Of a stretch of DNA of 64,000 bases, positions 1-15,500 are shown piece after piece. Origin of the DNA: Ciona savignyi (Eukaryota; Chordata; Ascidiacea; Phlebobranchia; Cionidae); contig CH001341.1 in the NCBI GenBank assembly GCA_000149265.1, positions 446,892-510,891 on the forward strand, given 5' to 3'. Position 1 is the stretch's first letter. Every line of letters begins with the position of its first letter. Both the position numbers and the translations under genes were made by a program. The notes under the pieces were generated by a model. That model did no database searches, was not told where the DNA came from, and saw only the letters and a program-made list of their open reading frames with translations.

Positions 1-195
1 AAAACATTTGCAGTGTGTTGTGTATGATTACAACGTTCCTTCAATGTCGTAGAACACATTTAATTTGATGGGGTTTGGCTAATGTCGGTTTAGTGGCTTG
101 CTGAAGGACCCAACCAACTAGCAAGCGACAAGTTTCAAACCGGCAACCTTTTGGCTAAAAGGCATCGAACTAATCCATCAAGCTATGCAAACGAC
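1..195 (-). mobile_element. SINE fragment (head and middle), cut by window start
   Basis: GCAGTGTGTTGTGTATGATT through GCAACCTTTTGGCTAAAAGGC, reverse of the SINE. Confidence 0.65.
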
Positions 196-402
196 TAAAT
201 GATAGCAATGTGTAAAATCTTACTTTTTGGTTTTTTTCTTTCTGTTGTGTTATGGTGAACTGAGGTCTTAAAATTTTGTTGTCTTAAGTTAGGAATATTT
301 AATTATAACATTTCTGAAACACACTGTTTAAACAGGTTAGCATACTGCCCTTTGTCCTAATCTTAAAAGCCTCCATTTATCTACAAAACTATTGATTTCC
401 AG

Positions 403-564
403 GAGCCGATAAACCCTCAAAAAGACAGTGGGGAGTTTGTGTACGCTGTTATGAAATCACAGAAGTCGCACCAGAAGAATCCGTTCGATTTAAGAGTGGT
501 CTCGGCCAACTATGCAAGATCCAAAGACGTTTACTACATTGTTACAGCAAGCTCAGTAACAAAG
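403..564 (+). CDS. Dynein heavy chain exon 1 (tail)
   Basis: 54 codons, phase 0 at both ends, between TTCCAG and AAG|GTGGGA. It encodes [20 protein letters not shown], a motif kept near the N-terminus of DNAH6/DNAH14-type heavy chains. Confidence 0.88.
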
Positions 565-3500
565 GTGGGAAATTTTTCAATGAAATAATACAATTCTTGT
601 TTTTTTAAATCTGTTTGAGTATTTTTGCTTTGACGTTAATAAAGAATTGGTATTGCTAAATTTAAAAAGAAAACGTAGAAAAAAAATGGAAAATGTGTAT
701 ACTTATTGTTTTTTTAATTTTAGTTCAGATTATTTTTTGCTTTTTTTTAACAGTAATGAAAAAAACAAGCAAAGCTAAGTTAAATAAAGGACAATAGAAA
801 AACTCCAGTAGTTTAATACCTCAGCTACATACACATAATGTCTTATGAAATTTTCTATCCACATGTGTATTTTATCCTACGTTATGAATATGAAAGCTAT
901 GTGAATAGGACTTTTGTCTCTCATAGCTTTATTTAAATCGTTTTGCCTAATATTCCTTGGCTTGATTATTAAAAACAGTCCAGTGAATTTTGGGTTTGAG
1001 GATATCAGATGATTGTATGTGTGATAATGGAGGAGAATAGGATATTCATGTTTATCACCGTGACTGGGAAAACAAAGGGGTTAACACACTGGCAATCAGC
1101 AGATCATCTCACGCCCACCGTCGGGTTACCGGAGCTATTTCAGTGTGTGTATGATTCACATGTTCTAAAATTTGGTAGAACTCATTATTCCAATGGGTTC
1201 AGGCAATTTTCGTTTAGTGCATTGCACAAGGACACAACTGATTAGCTAGCAACCAGTTTAAAAGCTGCAGCCTTTCGGTTGAAAGGCGTCGCACCAAACG
1301 ACAAGACTAACCAGTCGGAATGCAAGTACCAATAATGCCTCTTGCATTTTACAATTCACAAGAATAAATCAAGTTCCTATCCTTCACTAGGGAACTAATC
1401 TTTTTTTTACAGTGCACTAAGTCATGTGAAACAGATGAACCAGCAAGTCCTGAAGTCTACCCGGTCATATGGTGGTTGTATGAGCAGCGACTTTACAACA
1501 TGATCTGCAAACTACCAGTGTTCATTAAGTTCCGTATGTGGAAGCAGTTTATTGTATGGAGGAACACTGTGAGAGGAACTAAAACATCTTGTGCGAGGTA
1601 TTGCTTAGTTTGATTATTTAACCTTTTTCAGAGGATATCATGTGTCGTCGTACAGATAGTTTTAAACATTTTGAGAATATAAAGTTAGACAGTGCTGGAA
1701 ATGATAGTATAATTTTGTTTTTTTGGACATTAATTAAATTAGACAATTTTGTTAATGTGATCTAAACTAATATGATTTAAATAACTAAAATAAAAAAATC
1801 AGGTAAAGCGTTTTTTATCATGTTAAGCCGGCAATCATGAGGGACGTGTTAGTCAGTTGTAGTGTTGGAAAAAAATGGTGGCAATTTGAAACTTTTTTTC
1901 TGATACAGACGTTTAAGGGTAAAATGAACTCCAAAAATACAGTTCTTTTAAATGGTGTGTTTAAGAAGTCTTGAAAATTACCAAAAATGTAGGCTAAAAA
2001 CCAGGAGCAGGACTGAAGGCCTAAAAAGGTCAATTACTCCAAGATAGCTAGTGTTATATATAATAAAGGTTGGGGCAATACTAAAAGGAGGGAAAGCGAC
2101 AAGGAGGGAAACTGCTCACGACAATTATGGAAATTAATTTCAACCGTTTTCTAAACACTAATCTCGACCCCAGAACTAACCCTAACTCTAACCCCATGTT
2201 TAAACCTAACCCTAATGCCCTAATATTCATTTTAGAGTACTGTTTCCCTCCTTCCCGCCTTCCTTTCCCCTTTTTTTCCCCTATAGGTTGTAACCAGAAT
2301 TTTCTAATGTGTTTAACTCCATAAGGCTGATAAAAGTATCCTATTTTCCACAGAGAAAAAGTGGAATCTGTTCTCTTCTCAGCGGACGAGAGATTACAAA
2401 GATGCATGGCTCATGTGAGGTTGATATGTGAGAACATATCTGGGAGCAGAGATGGGATCGGTGTCGCTGATGATGCAGTTTTGCTGCTTAAATATGATTC
2501 AAGGTGGGAACTTAAAGTATATGTATTAACTTCTCTTATGCGACGCATGCAAAAGATTTTTGGTAAAATACTTAACTGTCTCTTTTTATGATCATTCTTT
2601 AGGCTACAATCACTAGTTCAAGTCAAATCAAGAATGATGAATTTTACAGTAGTTAAAACCTGTCAGTCACATACTTGGTGACTCTTGCGTTCTATTCACT
2701 GTGATAAAACTTTTTATTCTTTATTCTACGTTATGAAACCTATGAAACCTATATCAGCTGATAGGTTGCAGATTCGAAACTGGTCGCTAGCTAGTCGGTT
2801 GTGTCCTTGGGCAAGGCACTTTACGGACATTGCCTGAACCCAGCGAAATAATGGGTTCTACCAAATTTAAGGAATGTGTCTATCATATATACAATAAACT
2901 GCAATAGCTCCGGTAACCCGACGGGTGGGGCCTGAGGTGATCAGACGATTGCCCGTGTCATAACCCCCTAGGTTTTCCCATTCACGGGATAAATATAAAT
3001 ATCCTATCTTATGCGTGCCTGCATAGGCATTAATTTCTTGTTTTGCGATGTGTGCAAAAGTTTTTTGGTAAAATACTTTCTGGTCTCCTTTCATGATCAA
3101 TATTCAAGCTAAAATCAGTAGAAGTCAAATCAAGAATGATGAATTTTACAGTAGGTAAAACACGTCAGCCACATATATTCTACATTATGAAACCTATGTG
3201 TATAGAATTTTTTCTGCAATAGCTGAAATCAGTAGTTCAAGTCAAATTAAGCAATGAATTTTGCCTAATTATTTATTTTTCAGGAAAAACTTATGAACTG
3301 AAAGATTTCTGCAAGTTGCAGGAAAACCAAAGGAATGTGAGCGTCAAAAAGTTGACGGCGTTTCGTAACTTTGTTGTTCGATTAACACACGATGTGTGTG
3401 AGGTGTGTAGGGGATTTTGCATTCGAGGTTTTCATTTTTTTACTAAAATTTCACTGTCTTTAAGACCAGATCCGCATAAAGGCTTGCATAGCAACAAATA

Positions 3501-6500
3501 GGTGTTTGTTTATTATGGACTGACTAGCTAGCCCCCAGTTTCGAACCTGCAACCTTTTGGTTGAAAGGTGCTGCATTAAACCACCAGACTAACCAGTCGG
3601 ACCTCAAGAGCACATACATGCTCTTCAGGCTTACCTTTCAAAAAATAAAATTTCTGCCAAAATGTGACTGCATTAGATCTTGCCGAAGCAAAAAATTTAA
3701 AAATATAAAAGTTTTAAAATTGAAAAAATATAGAAAAAAAATAAAATTTAATACAGAAATTCCCTTTTCGTTTGAAATTTCTTAGTTGATTAACAGCTCT
3801 GCTATTTTTTATCAGACAACTGGCCCAAGCAGAAGGGATAACAAAGGAAGTACGGCTGGGAAAGGTATCTTGCAACAAGTTCACACTAAAATCCGATCCA
3901 TCTGTTAAAGGTTATTTGCATATTTAAATGTCTGTATTTGCTTCTTATGGTTGGTTGAATGTTTTGATTAATATTGTTGTATAAAAATATTGTTAAATAT
4001 TAAAGCAGTGATTTCCAAACCGGAATGCCATTTGCAGCACCTAGGGTGTTTTTTAAATTATTGGGAATTTTAATCTTCAGTCCAGTATTCATTATATCAT
4101 TTGATGCCAAAATGTGTTTGCTCAATATAAAAAAGTTAAAATTTAAAGTTCTGCTTGTAGCAGTAAGCCTAAAACAGCTCAGGAATCAGTGCGTTTAGTT
4201 TTAATGCAAAATAAAATTAACCTTTTATTTATTTTTAACCCAACTGTATATACAGTTATTATAAACGATTTTTTTTTCTTTTTTCTTTCAAACAGACACA
4301 ACATACACCCAGCTCTTTAAATGGCGAAAAAGACTGAACCGATTGTCGCTGTTTATTCGGCTTATCGACACGCTTATTCAAGAAATGATGAACCGCATGG
4401 TTACCAAGGCAACAGGCTTCCTTCAGTCCTTCTTGTCGGTTTCAAATTTTGACGGAAATTCCACTTTTGATGAACCACTGTATAAAGACTACAAATCGCA
4501 TGCTGATGTGTAAGTAGACTAATGTGTGTTGAAGGACAGGATAAGATATTCATGTTTATCCCCGTGAATGAGAAAATTAAGGGGGTTAACACATTAGCAA
4601 TCTTCAGATTACCTCGCGCCCACCGCCGGGTTACCGGAGCTATTGCAGTGTGTTGTGTATGATTGAGACATTCTATTAATTTAGTAGAACCCACTAATAC
4701 ACTAGTATTATGCAATGTCCGTTAAATGCCTTGTAAATGACATAATTGACAAACTAGCGATCAGTTTGGAACCTGAAACCCTTCTATTAAAAGACAATGT
4801 ACTAATTCATTAAGCTATGCGGTCGAAACTAATTGTATTGCCATATTAGTTGTATTGTATAAAACAAATGTATATTTTAAATTATAAGTCTTTGCAAAAC
4901 AAAAAATGGTAATTTTCATTGTATAATACAATTTTCATGTAGAGATTACAGATGCTAGAATGTAAAATACATATCTCTTAATTTGCAAAAGATATTTGAC
5001 TGGTTTTTGATGAATGCTTATCCTTTCAGTATTTGTCCTCTAAGCTAACATTTGTTACTGACAATGTTTTTATCTTCACCCAGACTTACATTTAAGTGGT
5101 GACTTTATTTACGCAGTAGTGTATGTGAATTTACCCTGTCACTTGTTTTTATATTTAAATTTGCATTTTAACTGCAGAAATACAGGCTGTTGGAGTAACT
5201 ACCCCCTAACCAATAAAGTTACCGGTTAGGACCTTATAACATGCAATAGAAAAAAGACAATGCTCACGTTTTAAGTGAAAATTACTTTTCTTAAAATTGA
5301 ATTCAACCTAAATTGGCACTAATAGAATAATTCTCTTATTTTAAGTCACTCTCATTTCAACTTCATATATTTCAGATACACATCTGTGACTTGCTACAGC
5401 GAAAGGAATGGTTATGCTACTGTAAAAGAAATGTCCAATATCAAACAACCGTCAAGTGACAAGCTTCAATCGGTGGGTCATAGGGTAGGATTTTTATTCT
5501 TGTGAATGGAAAAATGCATCATTATAACACAGGCAATCGTCATATCACCTTGTGCCCACAGTAGTTTGAGTAAAATCGTTATAAAGTGAATCTTATTTTA
5601 TCTCTAAAAGGGTGACAATCCGAAAAAGAAAGCTGAGAAATTGGACCAGGAATCTCCACCAGTGTTCAATGTAAGTATTTGCTTATTTCAATCATGTAAA
5701 TATCCCTTTGCATATACCAGTCAATCATATCTTCCCAAATCCCATTGTTCTGTGTAGTGGAATTATTCTGTAGTTTTGTGTCCATTAAAATTTAGTAGAA
5801 AATGGAAATTTTGTGTCGTGGAAATGAAAATGCAAGGGGTATATCACCTGAATAATCATCCGATTACCTCATGCCCCATCATCGGGTTTTAAAGCTATTG
5901 TCCTGTGCTGGAAATTATTGAGATAGTTTATCAATTAAGGTACAACTCCTTAATCCACCGAGTCCAGGTGATGTCTGTTAAGTGTTGTGCAAAAAACACA
6001 ACCGACTAGCTGGTGACTAGTTTTGATACCAAAACCTTTCAAGTAATAGGCCAAGAAGCGATAATTCGTGGACATGGAATATCAATATATATATATACGT
6101 CATGTAATTGTTTAACTAACTGGGTTTGAAGTGTTGGATTATATACTAATGAGCTAGACGATCAGACCAAATTTAAGGGGCATAGTTGTCGTTACTTAAC
6201 AATCATATCATTTTTATCTTTTGGGGTAGGGTCAGTTAGACTTTATAACCCAATTAAGATACCATTCCAACACTAGAATAATTTGCACCCACTACAACTT
6301 TGCAGGAAATATTTAGACCTGTTTGAATTTCAAATTGTACCATAACATTACCATTATGCTTAAAATCTAAGATGCCATTTATTTTAATTTTTCAGTTTAA
6401 CGTAACAATGAAATTCTAACCTCAGATACAACTGGTGTTAGAAGTATCAGAGATTGAAGCATCGAGTGTTATCAGCACAACGAGTGCCGCTTCGCATAAG

Positions 6501-9500
6501 AGGGGAACAGAAAGGTTTGTTGATGGAGTATAATTGTTGTATTCTTGTATTGGAGGTACTTGGTAGTGAATCGTAGTGAATGAAAAAGAAACGAAACACG
6601 TCGGGTTATATAGCACGGAAAGCACGCAAAGAATGTAACATACCAAAGTAAATGATTATTACATACATGCGGGCATGATTACAGTTGATTACAGGGCACG
6701 CATGATTACAGGGCACAAAATAACTGTCTGGAAACCTGCACGTATTACTTCATGGATAGAAATTAACGCATTTCCACAACAATAATGCATGGAGTTGTAG
6801 GATGTGAGCAAAAAAAACATAAAATCAGATTAATAATTTTAACCTAATCGAATGGTTTCAGTCATTTTTTCCATTTTCTATCAATAATCTGTGATGAGAT
6901 TCTTTACTTTTTTGCTAAATTATTTTTGTCCAATATTTATGTCGATGATAAATCAACATTATCCAACTGTTCAGCTCGTTTCAAGTGTGTTGTGTATGAT
7001 TCAGGTGATCCATCAATTTGGTAGAACCCATTAATCCGCTGGGTTCAGGCAATGTCCGTAAAGTGCCTTGCCCAAGGACACAACCGACTAGCTAGCGACC
7101 AGTTTCGAACCTGCAACCATTAAGTTTAAACTTTGTCTGCTAAGTACCTTTCGCATGGAAAAACTCGACTCGCTGGTGACCTGTTTGATTTGGTTTATCA
7201 GTCATGTTAAGATCAAAACCAACTACTGCTTGGCAGTGTTATGTGTGTTTAAACTATAATTTTAAACAATAAAAAAATAATTTTCATGCTCTGTAGATAT
7301 TTTCCGGTGTGGGTTGACCATCCTTCCGCCACACTAACACAAAAAATGCTTCTATAAGTAAATAATTACACTAAATCCAGAAATTTCCTTTTTCAGGTAC
7401 AAGTCGCTTAGACGGGGGAGTGTAGTTCGGTTTGGGAAGAGCGTTTCCTTTCCTGACCAATCACAGGGCTCGATTGAATCCGATCGAGAATCTGATTTCG
7501 AATCCGAGACGACCAGTCGCCGACAATCAGTGATCAGGTTGTCTTCAATAATCTGTTTTTTTTCTGCTTTTTTTTTTTCTTTTTTCTTTAACTCGATAAT
7601 TGGACCGTTTTTGTATAGGAGTAGGTACATGTATCGGTCGCGTTAATATTCGCCACATGACAGTACAGTGTCATAGTATAACTTGTGTGCCCAATTTGAT
7701 ATGGTATTATAGACACCATCAAGTTGTGTTCTTGGATACGGTGGTTAGTATACATTGCTTAAAACCAGTAGATTAAAAGGTTATTAGGTTGTCTTTAATA
7801 ATCTGTTTTTTTTGTGTTTTTTTAACTCGTAACTCAGGCCGTTTTTGTACGGGAGTAAGTATATGTATCGGTCGCGATAACATTTGGCCACACGACTGTA
7901 CAGTGTCATAGTATACCTTGTGTGCAGTTATTGCGTAAACCCATTGGATAAAAAGAAAAAAAGGCTTAAAGAAAAAGCAATACCATGATTGATAAAAGAA
8001 AAAAAAATTAATAACATGATTGAATAAAAAGGAAAAAAAGCCTTGGAGAAAAAGCAATAACATGATATTCAACACACTGCAATGGCTTTGATAACCTGGC
8101 TACTGCACGAGTCGACCTGATAATTGCCTGTGTGATATCACCTTCTGTATTATCCCAGCTATGAGGATTAACATGAGTATCCCATCCTTTCTTAGTTTCA
8201 TTTAAAATGTTTTGGTTTACACCAAGTGATGTAATTACTGAGGATTAACTAGACTCAACCAAAATCTTTTTAAAACCACTTGGTTTAATAAGAGTCAATA
8301 TGTTTAAACAAGATACTGTAAATGTGGTGCCACTAGAATATACCAATATTTATTTCAAACCCTAAGAGTCCACCCTATCATATTTACTTAACCTAGGATG
8401 GGATATTCATGTTTATCCCCATGAATGGAAAAACCACAGGGGGTTAACACAGACACCATTAGACCAACCGGCCGAACGAAATTAATCATCGTTTCTATTC
8501 CACAGTGAACAGAGCATCGCTGATTCTCCAACAGTGGTTACGTTGTCTCCGAGTAAAACCGAATTTTTGTCGGCGATTCAAGAAGTTTTGCAAGGATTCG
8601 AAGATATTATGAGCGAGGTGGGATGGGAAGTTGTTTATCTTGGGGATAAGGAAAACACAGGGGTTTATAATATGAGTAATTATCAGATAACTCTATGTCC
8701 GTAGTCATGTTAAAGGATCTGTTGCAGTGTGTTGATAATGGGGGATATTTATGTTTATCATGCTGTGTTGAAAAATATTAGATTTCCTTATGTACATTGT
8801 TAAGTTTATAGAGTTATTGCAGTGTGTTGAATAGGAAGGATATTTGTGTTTATCAATTAAGGTTAGAAAATGCCACATTTTCTTGTGTCATCATTAAGTT
8901 TATAGAGCTATTACACTGTGTTAAATTAGGTGGAAATACAGTTTAAAATGAGCAATAAAAAGTTTATTTTGATAAATTCTGTAAACAAAAACAATAAATA
9001 AATCCACTTCCACTTAAAACATAGAAAAGGGTGGAAAAGATAGCAAAAAAAACAATAACATGTCATAAAATTAAATAACAAAAATTAAATAGACTAATTG
9101 AACATTTGGTTTTATTGAAATTGCAGCTCAAAATGTATTTAATACAATATCAATTAAATAAGAATTGTATAAAATGGCAAATCAATAGTCATTATAGCAA
9201 GTTATAAAAAATAAAATTAAAAAAACGAAAATTTACTGATGCAGTCGTAAAAACCTTAAAATTTCAGATCCCGTTGGTCAGGTCGGCAAAAGAACTGACC
9301 GATTTCACTTCGAGCCCGGCATTTGACATCCAACTGTCATCCAACGATGAAGACACTGATACCACCACTGTGTTTAGCAGCAAGATATTGAACGACGACA
9401 CCTCTTATACTGGAGTGGTGGAAAAATTGCTCGAAAAAGTCGAAAAAGCGGTTGATGACGTTGCAGATTATTCGACCCAATACAACAAGTATTTAATGTT

Positions 9501-12500
9501 TTATTTTTTTATTGGAATAATATATGAAAAGGAGTGGGTTTGGCATAGCATTGGGTTAGTAATGTAGGCTCAAGAAATTCTATGTCTGATAAGTGCCCTG
9601 CCCAAGGATACACCGGACTAACTAGCTACCAGTTATGATCCTTATATTTTTAGTTGGCATTTGATATTAACATCGATTAGTTTTATCCTAATCTCTAACT
9701 AGCGACCAGTTTTGATCCTGAAACCTTTCGGCTGAAAAGTAAAGCACTAACCAACCAGACTATTCTGTAATATACACGATTTGTTCAGGAAAAATGATTT
9801 AAGATGTTACTATTTGACCGAACAAGAGACAAATGTCTACCTCCACAGAGTTGAAGTGTTCCCCAATCATCAAGTCATTTACTAAATAAACAATCAGCTA
9901 TAATGAACTGACCAAATTTGCTCAATAATCCTCTGTATTTTCCCATTCATGGGAATAAACATGAATATCCCTTTTTTGCCCTTTTTTCACGGGAATAAAC
10001 ACAGGAATTTTTCACAGAAATTTTTTCACAGTAATTTTTTCACAGTAATTTTTTTCACAGGAATAAATATGAATATCCCATCCAGATTCTGTTCCATGGT
10101 GGACGAGAGTCGTCTTGTGGACGTGGACAGCTCATTGAAGCAGCGGGAATGGGGTCCAGATCAATTTGCCGGTGTCCTCTCCCGACACACCGAGATGACA
10201 AGAGAGATGCGAGACATGAAACCGTCGAAACGTGTNNNNNNNNNNNNNNNNNNNNNNNNNNNNNNNNNNNNNNNNNNNNNNNNNNNNNNNNNNNNNNNNN
10301 NNNNNNNNNNNNNNNNNNNNNNNNNNNNNNNNNNNCGTGTCGCCATGTTTTATGTCGATGCAAAAGGATTCGGGAAATCGGCTCTTCCTTATCCACAGGT
10401 TAGAGATTTTAAGATCACTTATTACCCAACAGTTTTTTTATTTTTTTACAGGTAAAATTTAATTTTTGCTTTATTTTTTTGTCTTTTTCACAGCAATTCA
10501 AATTCTAGTTTTTTATAAATAAAATTTTTAGTTTTTAGGATTTTTATCTAGGTTAAATTTTTCATGTTATAAATGGAAAAAATTGCTGTTTTCATAAAGC
10601 TTGATATTCCTCAATAATTTGAAAATATTCCTTAATAAGCTCTAAAGGATAGGTAGTTTTATGTTATGGAATGAAAAAAATGGACCTTTAAAGAAAAAAT
10701 ATTATCCTTTTCTTAACCTAAGTCAAAGAAAAAAAATCTTAAATATTATCCTTTTCTTAACCTAATCATTTCTATATCATTTTATTTCGCTTACATTTCG
10801 CTTAAGCTGGTTATATTTCCAGGCTAACTTTCGGGGAATAAAGTCAATTAAACTTGAATATCCTATCTTGAACCTGATTATTTCTAAATCGTTTTATTTA
10901 GCTTAACATTTCGCTTAACCTGATTATTTCTAAATCGTTTTATTTAGCTTAACATTTCGCTTAACCTGATTATTTCTAAATCGTTTTATTTAGCTTAACA
11001 TTTCGCTTAACCTGATTATTTCTATATCATTTCAAGTTTAATGGAATAAAGTCAATAAAACATAAATATCCTATCCTATCCTATCATTACGCAGGTTGTG
11101 ATTGACGCTGCCCACCACTGGCTACCGATCATCACCAGTCAACACAACGAGGATTTGTTATCGGTGATCCGTAACGCCGTCCACCGATTGGACAGCGACC
11201 CCGATACGGTTGAGCAATTCGTTGATCACCTGACCTTCCTCGCTCGAACGATCACGGAGATGCCAGCTCTCGACAAGGAATATTTTGTCGTCACTAGGTG
11301 AATTAGTTGTGATCTATAGATTTCTATAGTTGTACTTTCTATAGTTGTACTTTAACTATGGGATGTACACAGCTAAATTTACAAAAAAATCCCAAAAACA
11401 GCATACTCATGGTTAAATTCCAAAAAATTCTATATTTAGACAAAATTATTTTGTTTTTAGACAAAATTATTTTGTTTTTAGACAAAATTATATTTTCACA
11501 AGGTGAATGGTTGTCATCTACAGTTTTTTACTATGGAATACACACAGCTTAGTATACAAAGATTCCCCAAAAATAGCATACATTTGGTAAATTCTCAAAA
11601 ATTCTATTTTTATACAAAATTATTTTGTTTTTAGACAAAAATTTTAGAAAAAATTATATTTTCTCTAGGTAAATAGGTTGTTATCTACAGTTTTTTACTA
11701 TGGAATGCATGCAAAATAATTTACAAATATCCCCCAAAACAGCATACATATGGTTAAATTCCAAACAATTCTATTTTTAGACAAAATTATTTTGTGGTAA
11801 CGTGGTATATTTTTTGCGATTCGTCGTTTTTAATCATGGGATGAAAAATACAATTGATAGTCAGTATGGGATGGTTGTTTTAATACACCTTAACTTAGCA
11901 TTATAAAATAAAAGTTTTAATCGTTATTGTAGCAAAATAAAACCTATATTTAAATATTTATTATGCTATGCCCGACCGATTAGTCCGGTGGTATAGTACG
12001 CGCCTATCAGTCCAAGGATTGCATGTACGAAACAGGACGCTAGCTAGGCTATGGGCAAGATACCTAATGGACATTACCTGAACCCAGCGGACTAATGGGT
12101 TCTACTAAATTGAAGGAACATGTGAATCATACTTCATACATAACACATTGTAATGGCTCCGGTAAACCGACGATGGGCGCGAGGTGATCTGATGATTGCC
12201 GTGTATTAACCCCCTTGGTTTTACCTTTCACTCTGATAAACATGATCCTATCCTAACCTTAAGGTAATTTCACAGAAATTCCATAACTCAAAATGGAATA
12301 TTTTGCCATTACAAGTTGAAAAGTTGCTTTCGCCTTAAAACCACAATTTGTTAACCTTTTCAAGCCAACTTTAAACTGTCTAGTTAAAAATCATAAAGCA
12401 ATACAGTAAAATCCAATATAAACTTTTAGATTGTTCACCATCATAAAGCAATATGGGGTTTGGATGGATCCAGAGCAACTCGCAGTCTTCCACACACTTG

Positions 12501-15500
12501 TGCCAGCCTTCCAGCACTTGAAGAGCTCAATCCTGTTCTGTGAGGCGAAAAAGGACGACAATATTATGAGGTAAAAAGCTAACAGCAAAATTGCAGCTAG
12601 ATTTTTTGGTGTGACTGGTCAGTTAAGTAAAGCATCCTCTGGTCAGTTAAATAAAGCATCCTCTGGTCAGTTAAATAAAGCATCAGATGTTAAATAAAGA
12701 ATCAGCTGATCAGTTGAATAAAGCATGCCGATACATTATTTGATCAAAATCAGCTTCTAGCTAGAAGATTGTCTCACTGATTAGCCTAGTGAGTTAGTGC
12801 GACGTGTTTCAACCAAAGGACTGCTGGTTCAAACCTGGTCGCTTGCTATTTGGCAAAACACATAATGGGCATTGCCTGAACCCAGTGAGGGAATGTCTCA
12901 ATCATGCACAACACTTTGCAATAGCTCTGATAACCCGACGGTGGGCACAAGGTGATCTGAAAATTGCCGTTGTGTTAACACCCCTTAGTTTTTCCATTCA
13001 TGATAATAAACATAATTGAACTTTTATCACAGATTCAGCACAGATTTGGACAAACACATTCATGAGCTGAGATACAAGCTGTTTGATCTCAAAAATAAGG
13101 TTAGTGTATTACCTCCAATGTTGATGTTCATATGTTTGTTGATTAGATATTGGTTAATGTATTACCTCTAATGTTAATATTCATTTGTTTGTTGGCTAGG
13201 TATTGTTAGTGTATTACTTCTCTAATTGTTATTGTTCATATTTATGTTGGTTAGTTATTTACGTGCTCTACTGAGTCTATTTAATCTAAAAAATAAGTTA
13301 TTCAGCTGTAGTATCATATCCTATCTTATCCATAAACGTATTCAATTTCTTTACATAAAATGTTCAAATTATGTCCAAATGTTAAAAAATAGAAAAATGT
13401 GTATTTCTGCATTGTAAGTAGTTGTACTGCGATGACATCACCTGGTATGACATCACTTGCTATGACATCACTTGCTATGACATCACATTTTATGACATTA
13501 CATGCTATAACATCACATTATGACATCACATGTTATAACATCACATTCTATAACATCACATTATGACATCACATGTTAGGACATCACATTATGACATCAC
13601 ATGTTCTGACATCACATGCTATAACATCACATTATGACATCACATGTTATAACATCACATTCTATAACATCACATTATGACATCACATGTTATGACATCA
13701 CATTATGACATCACATGTTCTGACATCACATGCTATAACATCACATTATGACATCACATGTTATGACATCACTTGCTATGACATCACATGCTATGACATC
13801 ACCCACTATGACATCACCCACTATGACATCACCCACTATGACATCACATGTTATGACATCATCACACAGGTGGGGGCACCAAACCTTCTAAGTAGCGAGT
13901 CACTGTCGGTGGTCGCCCTGGAAACAGTGAAACTGCTGAGCGAGGAGTCGGAAGGATTGTCCACCAAAGCTCGGAGCTACGCAAATTATCAGGACCGATT
14001 TGGTTCCTCGTTTTCGAACAGCAAGAAAGTTTACACAGTGTAGGTTTCTATGTTTTGCATTGTATGGGTTCCATGTATCAATTGGGTTTCGATTCCACAA
14101 CCTTTTGACTTATGGCCTTAAAGTAATTATCGGTACATAAAGAATGTTTACATAGTGTAGGTTTCTATGATTTACTGGTTTGCATATATATTGGCAAGTT
14201 TTGATCCCACAACCTTACGAATTATGCCCTTAAGCACTATTTAAAAAGTAATTTGTGGATACAATTGTGTATTTTAAATGGCTAACATGTGTAAATACAG
14301 ATGTCATTAGGGACCTATCCAAGTAGAGCTTAAAAGGCCTGTTACTTTAGTGCCTGGGAGCTATGAATCCATGATGTAACTTTGGTTTAAGTACAGCTTA
14401 AATTCATTAGATCCAGACGATGGTCGTTAGATGCCATACCCAAGAATATATCTGTCCCAATCAGCATTACTGCAAATATCCTAGAGAAACTAGATCCTTG
14501 ACCAGGGTAGATGCGAGATATTGAGATTTAAAGACTCAACATGTTGGATTTGAACTATCACAGTCAAGTCACTATTTTTGGGATAGTTGTCTAAGTACTT
14601 GACTGAGATATTAGTGGGGCAAAAATATTGGAATCCGAAAAAATAATATATTGGGCTTAAATCCCTATTTCGTAGATGCCTTACCAGATTAGTGACCTGG
14701 ATAGCAATACAGTTGACATAAAAAACGTTTTTTTTTGGCAGTGAAGTTCTGATTGCTGAATCATCGGGAAGTGGAATAAGTGCAGCGCAGTTACAAGCTG
14801 AGTTATCAGAAGTGGAACGGGACATCACACTCAGGAAATTACTTTGGGAATCGAGTGATGAATGGGCCAAACTGCACCAAGAATGGACTGTGAGTGGATG
14901 TGTTCAAATTTCTTAATATTTTTAACACTTGGTTTTATTGGTATTACGAGAAATTTTGGAACCATTGATTTTATTGATATTTTTACTGAGATTTTTATGA
15001 TTTATTCCTGTGAATGGTAAAACATGGGAGGGTTTCACACGGTCAAGCGTTATATTACCTTGGGAATATTTCATGGATCTTTTTACATGTACAATCCTCT
15101 GATTCTGTTGCGTCCACAATAGGTGTATTTCAGCTATTACAATGTAACACAACCATCCAGCCATCAGCTAGTTTCGATTCCTTTATTATCACGGCACATC
15201 TTTAACTTTTCAAAGTGCGGTGCCTGTGGATATCACTAACCCTATTATTACATCACAGGTCACTGAGTTTTTAAAGTTGGACATAGACATCGTGCAGGAC
15301 AACGTAATGCGATTCATGCAAACTATATTCATGCTGGAAAAAGGGCTCCCTAAAAACGAGATAGTACCAAGGTTATTACATTTTTTACATTGTTCCTACA
15401 AAGCTTTTGCATACAACTCTTACAGTCTTTAGTATTTACCAGTTAACTAAGCTATGATACAGTTTGATTTTCTACTATTTTGTGTGGTCTTAAGTTAAGT

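Noticed and set aside
2160-2225. Telomere-like AACCCTAA words
   Set aside because: Only scattered, degenerate units (CTAACCCTAACTCTAACCCC); not a tandem telomeric tract.
10001-10085. TTTTTTCACAG repeats as several acceptors for exon 13
   Set aside because: Only the last AG (10084-10085) joins exon 12 in frame; the others are a simple repeat.
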